Shown: positions 39,293-49,108 of the stretch, in pieces
Position numbering within the stretch: position 1 is the first letter of the stretch
Layout: each line of letters begins with the position of its first letter
Assembly (NCBI RefSeq): GCF_034387475.1
Contig: NZ_JAXCIL010000001.1
Coordinates: 3,410,001-3,474,000, forward strand
Length of the DNA stretch: 64,000 nucleotides
Reading direction: 5' to 3'
DNA from: Pseudomonas sp. Teo4
Lineage (GTDB): Bacteria > Pseudomonadota > Gammaproteobacteria > Pseudomonadales > Pseudomonadaceae
Translations under genes and position numbers: made by a program
Notes under the pieces: model-generated
What the model was told of the DNA's origin: nothing
Database searches by the model: none
What the model saw: only the letters and a program-made list of their open reading frames with translations

Positions 39293-40207
39293 ATGAACCT
39301 CCGTTTCCTCGAAACTTTCGTCTGGGTGGCGCGGCTCAAGAGCTTCCGCCTGACTGCGGACAAGCTGTTCACCACCCAGGCGTCGGTCTCCAGCCGTATC
39401 GCCGCGCTGGAGGCAGACCTGGGAGTGAAACTGCTGCTGCGCGACTCGCGGGGCGTCAGCCTCACGCCGGAGGGCAGCAAGGTGCTGGAATACGCCGAGC
39501 GCATGCTCGACACCGCCAAGGCGATGAAGCAGTCGCTGGACAGCGACCGGGCCAAGGTTGGGCGCATCCGCGTCGGGGTGATGGACACGGTGATTCATAC
39601 CTGGATGAGCGCGCTGGTGGCCGAGTTGACCGAGCGCTATCCACAGGTGGAAATCGAGCTGGTGGCCGACACCGCGCTGAACCTGCGCGAGCAGCTGCAA
39701 AAAGGCTTTCTCGACGTGATTCTGCAGACCGACCTGCTGCGCGAACAGTCGATCCGCAGCCTGGACCTTGCCCGCTACCCGATGGGCTGGGTGGTGGCCG
39801 CAGGCTCCAGCCACCACCGCGACTATGCTTCGCTTGCCGAGCTGGGGCGCGAACGTATCGTCACGTTTTCCAAGAACTCGCGACCGCACCAAGAAGTGCT
39901 CAGCCTGCTGCAAGGCGCCGGTTGCGACATGCCACGGCTGAACTGCGTGAACTCGGTGGCGGCGATTACCCGGCTGCTACGTGATGGATTCGGCATTGGT
40001 GCGCTGCCGCCGGCGTTGGTGGAAGCGGAGCTGGGCCGTGGCGAGCTGGTGTTGATCGAAGGGCTGCAGCCGCCGCCGAGCCTGGAACTGGTGGTGGCGT
40101 GGCAGACCGGGGTGGCGTTGGTCGATGAGGTGGTTGGGGTATGCAGGCAGGTGCTGGAGGGGTATGCGCGGGAAGTGGGGGAACAGCGGATTGTGTTGGT
40201 TTCGTAG
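39293..40207 (+). CDS. LysR-family transcriptional regulator
   Basis: LysR-type regulator of 304 residues, intact. The N-terminal winged helix (1-60; FVWVARLKSFRLTADKLFTT, QASVSSRIAALEADLGVKLL) is followed by a two-lobed effector domain (about 90-300). It diverges from the MFS-pxpABC operon across 129 bp, the usual arrangement for a regulator and its target. The effector is probably the transported acid. ATG 39293 (MNLRFLETF) fits the family start. Confidence 0.9.
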   Translation: MNLRFLETFVWVARLKSFRLTADKLFTTQASVSSRIAALEADLGVKLLLRDSRGVSLTPEGSKVLEYAERMLDTAKAMKQSLDSDRAKVGRIRVGVMDTVIHTWMSALVAELTERYPQVEIELVADTALNLREQLQKGFLDVILQTDLLREQSIRSLDLARYPMGWVVAAGSSHHRDYASLAELGRERIVTFSKNSRPHQEVLSLLQGAGCDMPRLNCVNSVAAITRLLRDGFGIGALPPALVEAELGRGELVLIEGLQPPPSLELVVAWQTGVALVDEVVGVCRQVLEGYAREVGEQRIVLVS

Positions 40208-40240
40208 GTGTTTGCCGCAACATCTGCAGCGGTTTTGAGA

Positions 40241-40461
40241 TCGAGCGCCGCCCGCGCGGCGCATCGCGAGCAAAGCTCGCTCCTACGTTTGTTTCGGGCC
40301 AATTATTCCTGCGAGATTCGTGCGCGACCGCTCTTGGTGCATGGCGCGTTATCGCTTCGTACAAACAAGGCGGTCGCGCGCGCCTGTCACAGGCGTTATT
40401 GGCCGTAAAACAAACGTAGGAGCGAGCCTTGCTCGCGATGCGCCGCGCGGGCGGCGCTCGA
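40241..40461. repeat. 221-bp nested inverted repeat
   Basis: Arms of about 70 bp, TCGAGCGCCGCCCGCGCGGC...GCTCGCTCCTACGTTTGTTT at left and the reverse complement at right, with only a few mismatches. The centre holds a second pair, GCGCGACCGC and GCGGTCGCGC. The whole could fold into a long cruciform. The unit differs from the common REP sequence of the window but shares the GCTCCTAC end. It fills the gap after the LysR gene; nothing else is seen in 40208-40496. Confidence 0.85.
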
Positions 40462-40496
40462 CCCCACGGGCCGCGCAAAATTTGAGGCAAGCGCTC

Positions 40497-41017
40497 TCAG
40501 CGCCAGCTCTCTTTGACCACCTTGCGCCGCCCACCCAGAATCACCCAGCCAACCAGCACCAGCAGACTCTCGACCACGAACGCCAGCACGAACCGGCCCC
40601 GATCCCCCAGCCGATGGCTTCAGGCACCAGCAAAATCTGGTAGCTGTACCCCTTGAGCGTCTCTTCGCGCAGCTGCGGCTCCGGCTGCACCAGCACATGC
40701 CAGGTGCGGCTCACCCACGAGCCTTGCAGCGCCTGCCATTCGTCCTCGAACAGCTGATTGCGGATCAGCAGGCTTTCGATGCTGTTGGCATCGCTGTTGA
40801 ACACCGGGTCATCGCTGCTGCGATAGTGCTTGAGCAACGCCTGCAGATCGCCGTTGAAGAACCGCTCGGCCGTCTGCTTGAAACCGTCGAGCGCCTGGCG
40901 CGACTCGAACAGGTGCGCCTCGACCCGCTGGCTGTAGTCCTTGACCAGCCCCGGAACCTGGATACCGGCCAACAGGCCGAAGGTGAACAGTAACAACCGC
41001 AGGTAACTTCTGAACAT
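40497..41017 (-). CDS. DUF2937 membrane protein (frame interrupted)
   Basis: Small inner-membrane protein of the DUF2937 family, about 173 residues. One helix lies at the start (LRLLLFTFGLLAGIQVPGLV) and one at the end (restored GAGFVLAFVVESLLVLVGWVI), around a helical, charged middle. One base is missing at 40593-40594; restored the protein ends GGRRKVVKESWR at a stop at 40497. The function is unknown. It follows the amidotransferase gene with a 9-bp gap. Confidence 0.82.
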
Positions 41018-41026
41018 GCAGCGTCC

Positions 41027-41800
41027 TTAGCTCTGGCCGTGCGAAACGCACTCTCCGTGCCGCCACAGCGCCCACTGACCCGGCTCGTAACGGTGCCAGG
41101 TCTCGTTCTCGGTGAGGGCTTCGGTGGCGATCACCGTGACCACGTCGTTCGGGGTGGTTTCGGTATGAAAATCGACGATCAGGTCGACATCCTTCAGCCG
41201 TGCGGCGCCAAAAGGCGCGCGACGGGTAATGTGAACCAACTTGGTCGAGCAGAAGCAGAACAGCCAGTCACCGTCGCTGAGCAGGCAGTTGAACACGCCT
41301 TTGCCCCGGTAGCCGGCACAGGCTTCGACCAGTACCGGCAGCAACTGTTCCACCGCCACCGGCTCTGGGAAGGCCGCACGGACCCGGTTGAGCAGGTCGC
41401 AGAAAGCCGCTTCGCTGTCGGTGTCGCCCACCGGCCGGTAGAACGTCGCCTCCCCCTTGAATTCGCCCAACTGGCCGTTGTGCGCGAAGCACCAGTTGCG
41501 GCCCCACATTTCACGGACGAACGGATGGGTGTTGGACAGGCAGACCCGGCCGACGTTGGCCTGGCGGATGTGGCCGATGACCACTTCGCTCTTGATCGGG
41601 TAACGCTGCACCAGGTTGGCGACTTCCGACTCGCTGCTCGCCGCCGGGTCCTGGAACAGGCGCAGGCCACGGCCTTCGTAAAAGCCGATGCCCCAGCCGT
41701 CACGGTGTGGGCCGGTACGCCCGCCACGCTGCATCAGGCCGGTGAAGCTGAAGACGATGTCGGTGGGGACGTTGGCACTCATGCCCAGCAGTTCACACAT
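41027..41800 (-). CDS. class II glutamine amidotransferase (YafJ-like)
   Basis: N-terminal-nucleophile glutaminase domain protein, 257 residues, intact. Cys2 after Met1 (MCELLGMSANVPTDI) is the catalytic residue; RDGWGIGFYEGRGLRLF, IGHIRQANVGRVCLSNTHPF and CFAHNGQLGEFKG bind glutamine. It is of the YafJ/DUF-type stand-alone glutaminases, not a synthase, as no acceptor domain follows. The amide acceptor is unknown. Confidence 0.9.
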   Translation of the reverse strand: MCELLGMSANVPTDIVFSFTGLMQRGGRTGPHRDGWGIGFYEGRGLRLFQDPAASSESEVANLVQRYPIKSEVVIGHIRQANVGRVCLSNTHPFVREMWGRNWCFAHNGQLGEFKGEATFYRPVGDTDSEAAFCDLLNRVRAAFPEPVAVEQLLPVLVEACAGYRGKGVFNCLLSDGDWLFCFCSTKLVHITRRAPFGAARLKDVDLIVDFHTETTPNDVVTVIATEALTENETWHRYEPGQWALWRHGECVSHGQS

Positions 41801-41814
41801 GCTCGTCGCTCCGT

Positions 41815-42311
41815 TTACAAGCGGGGTTCTACGCGGCCACGACCGGTCGGCGGGGCGGGCGGCGGGTCATTGCGGTAACGGTCACGGCGGTCGGCACCGA
41901 AGGCAGACTCGGACGCGACCTGCTCATCTTCGGCCGCCTGACGCTTGGCGGCGGCTTCGGCGTTCTCGCGGCGCTCGCGGGCGCGCTTTTCCAGCGGCCA
42001 GCGCAACAGCACGAACAGTGCGTAAAGGGCAAAGGCAATCATGCCGTACATGGCGAAATCGGACACCGCACGCCAGGCGTTGTTACCCACCTTGAAGGCG
42101 ACGTCCAGGGCAGTGATGGCGATGGCCGGGCGAAGCTTTCCTTGACCGGGTCGACGATGGTCGGGGTCAGCAGCAGCACCGCCAGGATCACCCGCAGCGG
42201 TTCACGCAGCCAGCGCCACATCCAGCCGGTGAGTTTGAAGCCCACCAGCAGGCAGCCCAGGGCGGCAAGGGCGTAGAGGCCCCAGGCGAGGGTATAGTCG
42301 TTCTCGGTCAT
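41815..42311 (-). CDS. inner-membrane protein of unknown function (frame interrupted)
   Basis: About 165 residues with three hydrophobic segments: YTLAWGLYALAALGCLLVGF, EPLRVILAVLLLTPTIVD and, after a missing base at 42128-42130, MYGMIAFALYALFVLLRWPL. A long charged tail follows (KRARERRENAEAAAKRQAAE), probably a cytoplasmic coiled coil, ending in Pro-rich sequence. I do not recognise the family. It lies 14 bp before the amidotransferase and may form an operon with it and the DUF2937 gene. Confidence 0.75.
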
Positions 42312-42388
42312 GGTGATCGTGCAAGCCAGGCAAAGAGATGCCTATGATAAACACTTTTCAGGGCGCAGACAGCGTCTCCATGCCCCAG

Positions 42389-42480
42389 CCTTATCGCCGG
42401 CAAGCCGGCTCCCACATGATCACCACTGCACTCGAGACCTGTGCAGTACCTGTAGGAGCTGGCTTGCCGGCGATGAGGCC
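42389..42480. repeat. REP pair (BIME)
   Basis: TTATCGCCGGCAAGCCGGCT and inverted AGGAGCTGGCTTGCCGGCGA ending TGAGGCC, in the divergent gap before the oligopeptidase gene. Confidence 0.9.
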
Positions 42481-42511
42481 AGTGCAGGCAGCCCCAGCCA
42501 AGAGATCTCCA

Positions 42512-44551
42512 ATGCTCAATAAGCCCCAACCGCCCATCGCCCACACCGACGACACCACCGACCCGTACGCCTGGCTGCAACAACGCGACACCCCCGAGGT
42601 GCTCGCCTACCTGCAAGCGGAAAATGCCTACCAGGAGGCCTGCCTGGCCGACCAGGCGCCCCTGCGCGAACAGCTGTTCGAGGAGATCAAGGGCCGCATA
42701 CTGGAAACCGACCTGTCGCTGCCCTCGCCGTGGGGCCCATACCTGTACTACACCCGCACCACCGCAGGCGACGAGTACCCGCGCCACTACCGCTGCCCAC
42801 GCCCGGCGGACGACTCCAATACCGTCGATGAAAGCCGTGAGCAGCTGCTGCTCGACCCCAACGCATTGGCCAATGGCGGTTTCCTGTCGCTCGGTGCGTT
42901 CAACGTCAGCCCCGACCACCGGTTGCTGGCCTACAGCCTCGACACCAGTGGCGACGAAATCTACACCCTGTACGTCAAGGACCTGGACAGCAACGACGTC
43001 ACCACCCTGCCCTTCGACGACTGCGACGGCAGCATGACCTGGGCCAACGACAGCCAGACGCTGTTCTTCGCCGAGCTGGACGACACCCACCGCCCCTGGC
43101 GCCTGCGTCGTCACACCCTGGGCGAGGCCTCGGCGCAAACAGTGTTCGAAGAACCCGACGGCCGTTTCTTCCTGCACTGCTACCGTTCCAGCTCCGAACT
43201 GCAACTGGTGCTGCTGCTCAATAGCAAGACCACCAGCGAGGCCTGGGTGCTCGACGCCAGCACGCCACAGGCCGCATTCACCTGCCTGGCGCCGCGGGAG
43301 GAAGACCACGAATACTTCCCCGACCACGGCCAACTCGACGGTGAGTGGCGCTGGTTCATTCGCACCAACCAGGACGGCATCAATTTCGCCCTCTACCAAG
43401 CCCCGGCCGATCAGGTACCGACCCGCCAGCAATGGCAGGTGCTGGTGCCCCACCGCGATGACATCATGCTCGAAGGCCTGAGCCTCAACGCAAGCGCCTG
43501 AGCCTGAGCCTGCGTGAAGGCGGCCTGCCGATCATCGAAGTTCGCCCACAAGGCCTTGCGCACTACCGGGTCGAACTGCCCGACGCCGCTTACAGCCTGT
43601 ATGTGCAGGACAGCCTGGAGTTCGCCAGCACACGCATCCGCCTGCGCTACGAGGCCCTCAACCGCCCGGCCCAGGTACGCCAGCTGGTGCTGGCCACTGG
43701 CGCCCAGGAAGTGCTCAAGCAGACCCCGGTGCTAGGCCCGTTCGATGCCGACGATTATGTTAGCCAGCGCCTGTGGGCCACCGCCCAGGACGGCACCCGC
43801 GTGCCGATCAGCCTGGTGCGTCGCCGTGACGATCTGGGCAAGGTCGTGCCGCTGTACCTGTATGGCTATGGCGCTATGGCGAAAGCCTCGACCCGTGGTT
43901 CTCCCACGCCCGCCTGAGCCTGCTGGAGCGCGGCGTAGCCTTCGCCATCGCCCACGTACGGGGCGGCGGCGAGTTGGGCGAAGCCTGGTACCGTGCGGGC
44001 AAGCAGGAACACAAGCAGAACACCTTCAACGACTTCATCGCCTGCGCCGAGCACCTGATCAGCGAAGGCGTAACCGCCTCCGATCGCCTGGCCATCAGTG
44101 GTGGCAGCGCCGGTGGGCTGTTGATGGGCGCGGTGCTCAACCTGCGCCCGGAGCTGTTCCGTTGCGCCATTGCCGAGGTGCCGTTCGTCGACGTGCTCAA
44201 CACCATGCTCGACCCCGACCTGCCGCTGACCGTCACCGAGTACGACGAATGGGGCAACCCCGAAGAGCCCGAGGTGTACGAGCGGATCAAGGCCTACGCC
44301 CCTTACGAAAACGTGAAGGCCCAGGCCTACCCGGCCATGCTGGTGGTCGCGGGCTATAACGACAGCCGCGTGCAGTACTGGGAAGCCGCCAAGTGGGTGG
44401 CACGCCTGCGCACACGCAAGACCGACGACAACCTGCTGTTGCTCAAGACCGAAATGGGCGCCGGCCATGGCGGCATGAGCGGGCGCTACCAGGGCTGCGT
44501 GACGTGGCTCTGGAGTATGCGTTCGTGTTCAATGAGCTGAGCGTGGTGTAA
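42512..44551 (+). CDS. oligopeptidase B (frame interrupted)
   Basis: Serine oligopeptidase of the S9 prolyl-oligopeptidase family, cleaving short peptides after Lys or Arg; about 680 residues. The N-terminal beta-propeller (about 1-400) is followed by the hydrolase domain with nucleophile GGSAGGLLMG, Asp in YNDSRVQYWEAAKW and His in GAGHGGMSGRY. The segments RGGGELGEAWYRAGK and EWGNPEEPEVYE support oligopeptidase B over prolyl oligopeptidase. Bases are missing at about 43491, 43873 and 44492-44494. No signal peptide; cytoplasmic. Confidence 0.9.
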
Positions 44552-44592
44552 ATCGCGTTTTTTGTTGTCATACCCAGCGCGGCGCACCTGAA

Positions 44593-44625
44593 GGCCCTAT
44601 CGCCGGCAAGCCGGTTCCTACGGGC
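44593..44625. repeat. single REP unit
   Basis: GGCCCTATCGCCGGCAAGCC with GGTTCCTACGGG; one copy, 42 bp after the oligopeptidase stop. Confidence 0.8.
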
Positions 44626-44675
44626 TGGGGTGCGCCCACACGCTCTTGGACAACAGCCGCGAAGAAGAACAATAC

Positions 44676-45147
44676 ATGCCCGACCAGACTCTCCTGAACG
44701 CCGAAATCCGCGACATGCTCATGGACTGCGGCCTGTTCGATACCCTGCAGCTCAGCGACTTCCAGGCCGCTGCTGGCTATTTCAGCCTGGCCGCCATCGG
44801 CGAAGGCCAGACCATCTTCAATGAAGGCGATGCTGGCACCTTCATGTGCATCCTGCATCAGGGCGTGGTCTCGGTACGCAAGACCGACGGCAATGGCACC
44901 CAGGTCGAAATCGCTACCCTGCGCAAAGGCCGGGCCTTTGGTGAAATGGCCGTGCTCGACGGCGAACGTCGCTCGGCCAGTTGCATCGCCGCCAGCGACT
45001 GTCAGCTGCTGACTGACCCTGGGCAAGGACTCGCTGGAAAAGATGCTGAACGAAGCACCACGCATCGCCGCACGGATCATCCGCGCACTGGCCGTGGCCC
45101 TGTCGAAACGTCTGCGCATGCAGGATGGCCAGCGCCTGGCACTCTAA
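44676..45147 (+). CDS. cyclic-nucleotide-binding-domain protein (frame interrupted)
   Basis: Single cNMP-binding (CRP-like) domain of about 155 residues without a DNA-binding domain. The fold is seen in IGEGQTIFNEGDAGTFMCIL, VEIATLRKGRAFGEMAVLDG and the phosphate cassette FGEMAVLDGERRSAS, whose Glu and Arg contact the nucleotide. A C-terminal helix (IIRALAVALSKRLRMQDGQR) follows. The frame is shifted by a CTGACTGA repeat at 45009-45016; removing one CTGA restores QLLTLGKDSLEKM. It could sense cAMP or c-di-GMP; the output partner is unknown. Confidence 0.84.
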
Positions 45148-45422
45148 TCGTCCTCAGGCAATGGCTTTGCCGGCTCCTGACGCAGCCCTGGCAAAGGCTG
45201 GTCCTTGGGCGGCCCCGGCACTGGCATCGGCGGCAACAACGGCGCACCAGGCTGGCTGTCATAGGCTTTGGGTGGCGAACTTGGGGTGATCTGCGGGTAG
45301 GGCGTTGGCGTCGGCGTGCCTGGTGCCCCGGGTACGGGCGTGTTGATGCGCGGTGGCGTACCCGCAGCTTCGACTGTCGGCACAAGGGCCAGCAGCAGCG
45401 CGGTGAGGATCGCATGTAGCAT
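45144..45422 (-). CDS. proline-rich secreted protein
   Basis: Small exported protein of 92 residues: signal peptide MLHAILTALLLALVPTVEAA, then about a third Pro with repeated PGAPGTPTP and PMPVPGPP segments and no Cys. It is probably periplasmic or cell-surface and unstructured. The stop overlaps the stop of the convergent cNMP-binding gene. No family is recognised; the frame is kept and the start codon is preceded by GGAGG, which supports a real gene. Confidence 0.68.
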   Translation of the reverse strand: MLHAILTALLLALVPTVEAAGTPPRINTPVPGAPGTPTPTPYPQITPSSPPKAYDSQPGAPLLPPMPVPGPPKDQPLPGLRQEPAKPLPEDD

Positions 45423-45554
45423 CTGCAACCTCCGGTCGGGAACCTTCCTACAGGCTACGCCTTCCTGGCGGTTTTTGCCTGTCCGCCCGCCCCACAAGCG
45501 CGCTAGACTCAACGGTATAACCGTCATTTGCCTGATTACAACAAAGGAAACACC

Positions 45555-45926
45555 ATGAGCTCGGCCTCCACTTCCGCCGCCACCGCCCGCCTCGACCGCA
45601 TCCTGGCCGACGCCAAGCGCGATAAAGAGATGGGCTACCGCGACAAGGCCCTGAAAATGTACCCGCACGTGTGTGGCCGCTGCGCCCGCGAGTTCTCGGG
45701 CAAGCGCCTGAGCGAACTGACCGTGCACCACCGCGACCACAACCACGACAACAACCCCCAGGACGGCTCTAACTGGGAGCTGCTGTGCCTGTACTGCCAC
45801 GACAACGAGCACTCGCGCTACACCGACCAGCAGTATTTCAGCGAAGGTTCGACCAGTACGCCGAGCATCGCCAAGGCCACCCACAACCCGTTCGCCGGGC
45901 TGGCGGGCATGCTCAAGAAAGACTGA
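45555..45926 (+). CDS. YajD-family HNH nuclease
   Basis: HNH-fold nuclease of the YajD family, 123 residues, intact. The beta-beta-alpha metal site shows as CGRCAREFSGKRLSELTVHH, RDHNHDNNPQDGSNWELLCL and CHDNEHSR, with two zinc-knuckle CxxC pairs. AAGGAAA precedes the ATG. The biological target is unknown. It is followed 69 bp later by the methyltransferase gene. Confidence 0.9.
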   Translation: MSSASTSAATARLDRILADAKRDKEMGYRDKALKMYPHVCGRCAREFSGKRLSELTVHHRDHNHDNNPQDGSNWELLCLYCHDNEHSRYTDQQYFSEGSTSTPSIAKATHNPFAGLAGMLKKD

Positions 45927-45995
45927 ACGTCGTTTCGCCCCCGTTACCGCCGGGTAGCCGTATAATCGCGCTTTTTCTGCGAAGGGCCCCGGCAC

Positions 45996-46466
45996 GTGGC
46001 AAACAAACGGTACAGCTGCATCGGCCTGTTCAATCCCAAGTCAGCGGAGAACGTAGGTTCGGTGATGCGCGCGGCGGGTTGCTACGGCGTCAACTCGGTG
46101 TTCTACACCGGCAAGCGTTATGAACGCGCACGTGACTTCGTCACCGACACCAAGCGTGTGCACTACGACATTCCATTGATTGGCATCGATGACCTGCAGC
46201 GCATCATTCCGCTGGGCTGCACGCCGGTGGCCGTGGAGCTGGTCGAAGGCGCCCGCCCGCTGCCCGAATACACCCACCCAGACCGCGCCATCTACATCTT
46301 CGGCCCGGAAGACGGCAGCCTGAGTGCCGATGTGCGGGCGTGGTGTGAAGAGACCATCTACATCCCGACCGAGGGCTGCATGAACCTGGCTGCGACGGTG
46401 AACGTGGTGCTGTATGACCGGTTGGCCAAGGGGTTGAATACCCGCTCAGGGCCCAAGTTCAAATAA
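45996..46466 (+). CDS. SpoU/TrmH-family RNA methyltransferase
   Basis: S-adenosylmethionine-dependent 2'-O-ribose methyltransferase of the SPOUT (SpoU) class, 156 residues, intact. The three family motifs are NPKSAENVGSVMRAAGCYG, IYIFGPEDGSLS and CMNLAATVNVVLYDRL, the last two forming the trefoil knot. It has only the catalytic domain. The start is GTG 45996, since MANKRYSCIGLFNPKS begins the fold there. Substrate, tRNA or rRNA, cannot be told. TATAATCGC at 45961 is a likely -10 region. Confidence 0.9.
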   Translation: MANKRYSCIGLFNPKSAENVGSVMRAAGCYGVNSVFYTGKRYERARDFVTDTKRVHYDIPLIGIDDLQRIIPLGCTPVAVELVEGARPLPEYTHPDRAIYIFGPEDGSLSADVRAWCEETIYIPTEGCMNLAATVNVVLYDRLAKGLNTRSGPKFK

Positions 46467-46492
46467 AAAGCCGCCTTGGCGGTGGCTGTACC

Positions 46493-46566
46493 GGCCCTAT
46501 CGCCGGCAAGCCGGCTCCCACAGTCTGTCATGAACCTGTGGGAGCCGGCTTGCCGGCGATAGGGCC
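46493..46566. repeat. REP pair (BIME)
   Basis: GGCCCTATCGCCGGCAAGCC and its inverted copy with a 14-bp spacer; preceded by a GCCGCCTTGGCGGTGGC stem at 46470. It separates the convergent methyltransferase and aldehyde dehydrogenase genes. Confidence 0.92.
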
Positions 46567-46639
46567 AGCACTGACACAACCAAAGCGGCCAGGTGCCGAA
46601 CTCCGTCAGAACAGCACCGGTCTTGCTCTTGCGATCAAA

Positions 46640-48129
46640 TCACGAAGCGTTGATCCAGATGGTCTTCAGCTCCGTGTACTGATCATGGGCCCAGATGGAC
46701 TTGTCGCGCCCACCGAAGCCGGACTCCTTGTAGCCACCAAACGGCGTCGAGGCATCGCCCTCGCCGAAGCAGTTGACCGTCACCACGCCAGCGCGAATCT
46801 CACGCGACAGACGCAGCGCATTGCGCAGGCTGCCGGTGTAGGCCGAAGCAGCCAGGCCATAGATGGTGTCGTTGGCCAGCTCGATGGCCTCATCGATGGT
46901 CTCGAAGCTGGTCACGCTCAGCACCGGCCCGAAAATTTCCTCGATGAACAGCTTGTTGTCACGGCCCACGTTGTCGACGATGGTCGGCTGCACGAACACG
47001 CCGTCCTCGGTCTCGCCACCCTGGACGATACTGAGCTTCTGCACCGCGGCGTATTCCAGGTACGACTTGACCTTCTCGAAGTGCGACTTGCTGACCATGG
47101 CGCCCAGGCGGTTTCCGGGTCCAGCGGGTCGCCCAGCTTCCAGTCCTTCAGGTGCTTGGCGATCAGGCCGAGCAGCTCGTCTTTCACGTCCTTGTGCACG
47201 ATCAGGCGCGAGGAAGCCGAGCAGTTCTCGCCCATGTTCCAGAACGCACCGGCGGTGACGAACTGGGCCACTTCGTCGAGGTCTTCGCAGTCGTTCATGA
47301 CCACGGCCGGGTTCTTGCCACCCAGCTCCAGGACGATGCGCTTCAAGTTGGACTCGGCGGCGTACTTCAGGAACAACCGACCGGTGTCGGTGGAACCGGT
47401 GAAGCTGACCATCGGGATGTCCATGTGGCGGCCGATGGCCTCGCCTACTTCACGGCCACCGCCAGGCACCAGGTTGAACACACCGGCAGGCACACCCGCC
47501 TGGTGGGCCAGCTCGGCCACGCGCAGGGCGCTGAGGGTAGTTTCCTTGGCCGGCTTGACCACGATCGAGCAACCGGCGGCCAGCGACGGGGCGATCTTCC
47601 AGGCCAGCATCAGCAGCGGGAAGTTCCACGGCAGCACCAGGCCAACCACGCCAATGGCTTCACGCACCACCATGGTCACGGCAGCGTTGCCGGTGGGGGC
47701 GGTGTTGTCGTAGATCTTGTCGATCAGCTCGGCGTGCCAGCGAATGGTGTGGATGGTCTCTGGCACATCGACGTTCTGGCATTCGCTGACCGGCTTGCCG
47801 CTGTCCAGGCTTTCCAGCACGGCCAGTTCATGGGCGTTGTCTTCCAGCAACTGAGCGAACTTCAGCAGGATGTGCTTGCGCTCACCCGGCTGCAGCTTGG
47901 ACCACGAACCGTCTTCGAACACACGCTTGGCGGCCGCCACGGCAACGTTGACGTCATTGACGTCGCAGGCGGCGACATCAGCGAGGTGCTGGCCGGTGGC
48001 CGGGTTGGTGGTGACGAACGTCTTGCCCGAGATGGCATCGCGGAACTCACCGTCGATGAACGCTTTGGTGCGCAGTTGCAGTTCGGCGGCGATGGCCGCG
48101 TATTGTGCCTTGCTCAGCAATTCAGCCAT
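46640..48129 (-). CDS. aldehyde dehydrogenase, PuuC/KauB-like (frame interrupted)
   Basis: NAD(P)-dependent aldehyde dehydrogenase of about 496 residues, nearest in pattern to the enzymes that oxidise gamma-glutamyl- or guanidino-aminobutyraldehyde. Motifs: LPWNFPLLMLAWKIAPSLAA, SFTGSTDTGRLFLKYA, Glu in LELGGKNP, Cys in GENCSASSRL, and the end TPFGGYKESGFGGRDKS. One base is missing at 47107-47108. MAELLSKAQY at 48129 is the family start. It ends a minus-strand block with the DapA-like gene immediately upstream (1-bp gap). Confidence 0.9.
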
Positions 48130-48130
48130 T

Positions 48131-49033
48131 TCATGCACCTCCGGTGATCTGGGCGATGTTGCGCTTGAGTTCGGTAACCACGCGTTGCAGCTCCTGCTTC
48201 TCGGCCGCATCCAGGTCGTACAGCGGCTTGCGCACGCCGCCGGTGCTCAGGCCGTTCAGCGCGACGCCGTACTTGATCGACTGTACGAACTTGCCGCCTT
48301 CGAGGAAGTCCATCAGCGGCATCATGGCGCCCATGATCTTGCGGCCTTTGTCGAAGTCCTTCTCGATCACGCAGGCCTCGTAGAGGGCCACGTGCTCACG
48401 CGGGATGAAGTTGGAGCCGGCGCAGACCCAGCTTTTGGCGCCCCAGGCAAAGAACTCCAGGGCCTGGTCGTCCCAGCCGCACGACAGCTGGATGTTCGGA
48501 CGCTGGGTGGCCAGGCGGTGCAGCTGGTTCATGTCACCGGAGCTTTCCTTGATGGCAACGATGTTCTTCACATCGGCGACGGCATCGAAGAATTCCTCAC
48601 CCATGCTCACACTCATGCGGCCTGGGTAGTTGTAGAGCATGATCGGCAGGCCAGCGGCGGCGTCGACGGCTTTGACGTGCAGGGCGATTTCCTGCTGGGT
48701 CGGCAGCGCGTAAGGCGGGGTGCCCACCAGCAGTGCGTCGGCCTTGATTTCCTTGGCGTGCTGGGCGAAGGCCACGGCGTCTTCGGTGCGGATGCCACCG
48801 GTGCCGATGATCAGCGGCAGGCGGCCGTTCAGCACGTCCTTGGCCTGGGCGGCCAGATCGATGCGCTCTTGGGTGGTGTGGGCGTAGTACTCACCGGTGG
48901 AGCCACCGATGATCACGCCATGGATCTTCGACTCGACCAGATATTCCAGGACCTCGGCGAACGCCGCCTTGTCGATCGAGCCGTCCGCAGCCAGCGGGGT
49001 GACTGCCGGGGTGTAGATGCCTTCGAATTTCAC
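48131..49033 (-). CDS. DapA/NanA-superfamily lyase
   Basis: Class I (Schiff-base) aldolase of the dihydrodipicolinate synthase/N-acetylneuraminate lyase family, 300 residues, intact. Marks: GSTGEYYAHTTQER near 45-58, the Tyr in LYNYPGR and the Lys in NIVAIKESSGD (about 165). It is not biosynthetic DapA by context; among linked catabolic pathways such enzymes deaminate or cleave 2-oxo acid intermediates, for example in hydroxyproline or sugar-acid breakdown. The exact reaction is open. Confidence 0.85.
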   Translation of the reverse strand: MKFEGIYTPAVTPLAADGSIDKAAFAEVLEYLVESKIHGVIIGGSTGEYYAHTTQERIDLAAQAKDVLNGRLPLIIGTGGIRTEDAVAFAQHAKEIKADALLVGTPPYALPTQQEIALHVKAVDAAAGLPIMLYNYPGRMSVSMGEEFFDAVADVKNIVAIKESSGDMNQLHRLATQRPNIQLSCGWDDQALEFFAWGAKSWVCAGSNFIPREHVALYEACVIEKDFDKGRKIMGAMMPLMDFLEGGKFVQSIKYGVALNGLSTGGVRKPLYDLDAAEKQELQRVVTELKRNIAQITGGA

Positions 49034-49108
49034 GGTAGGTTCTCCAGTGCGTTGATCAGTGTTGTAAAGGCCGCACCGGAACGACAGTGCGGCAGGTTGT
49101 CATTCAAT

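Noticed and set aside
38684..40207. 507-codon frame reading into the LysR gene
   Set aside because: Only the part from 39293 is LysR; the upstream part is antisense to the MFS gene.
40241..40461. Insertion sequence at the long inverted repeat
   Set aside because: There is no transposase frame inside the 221 bp and no clear direct duplication at the borders.
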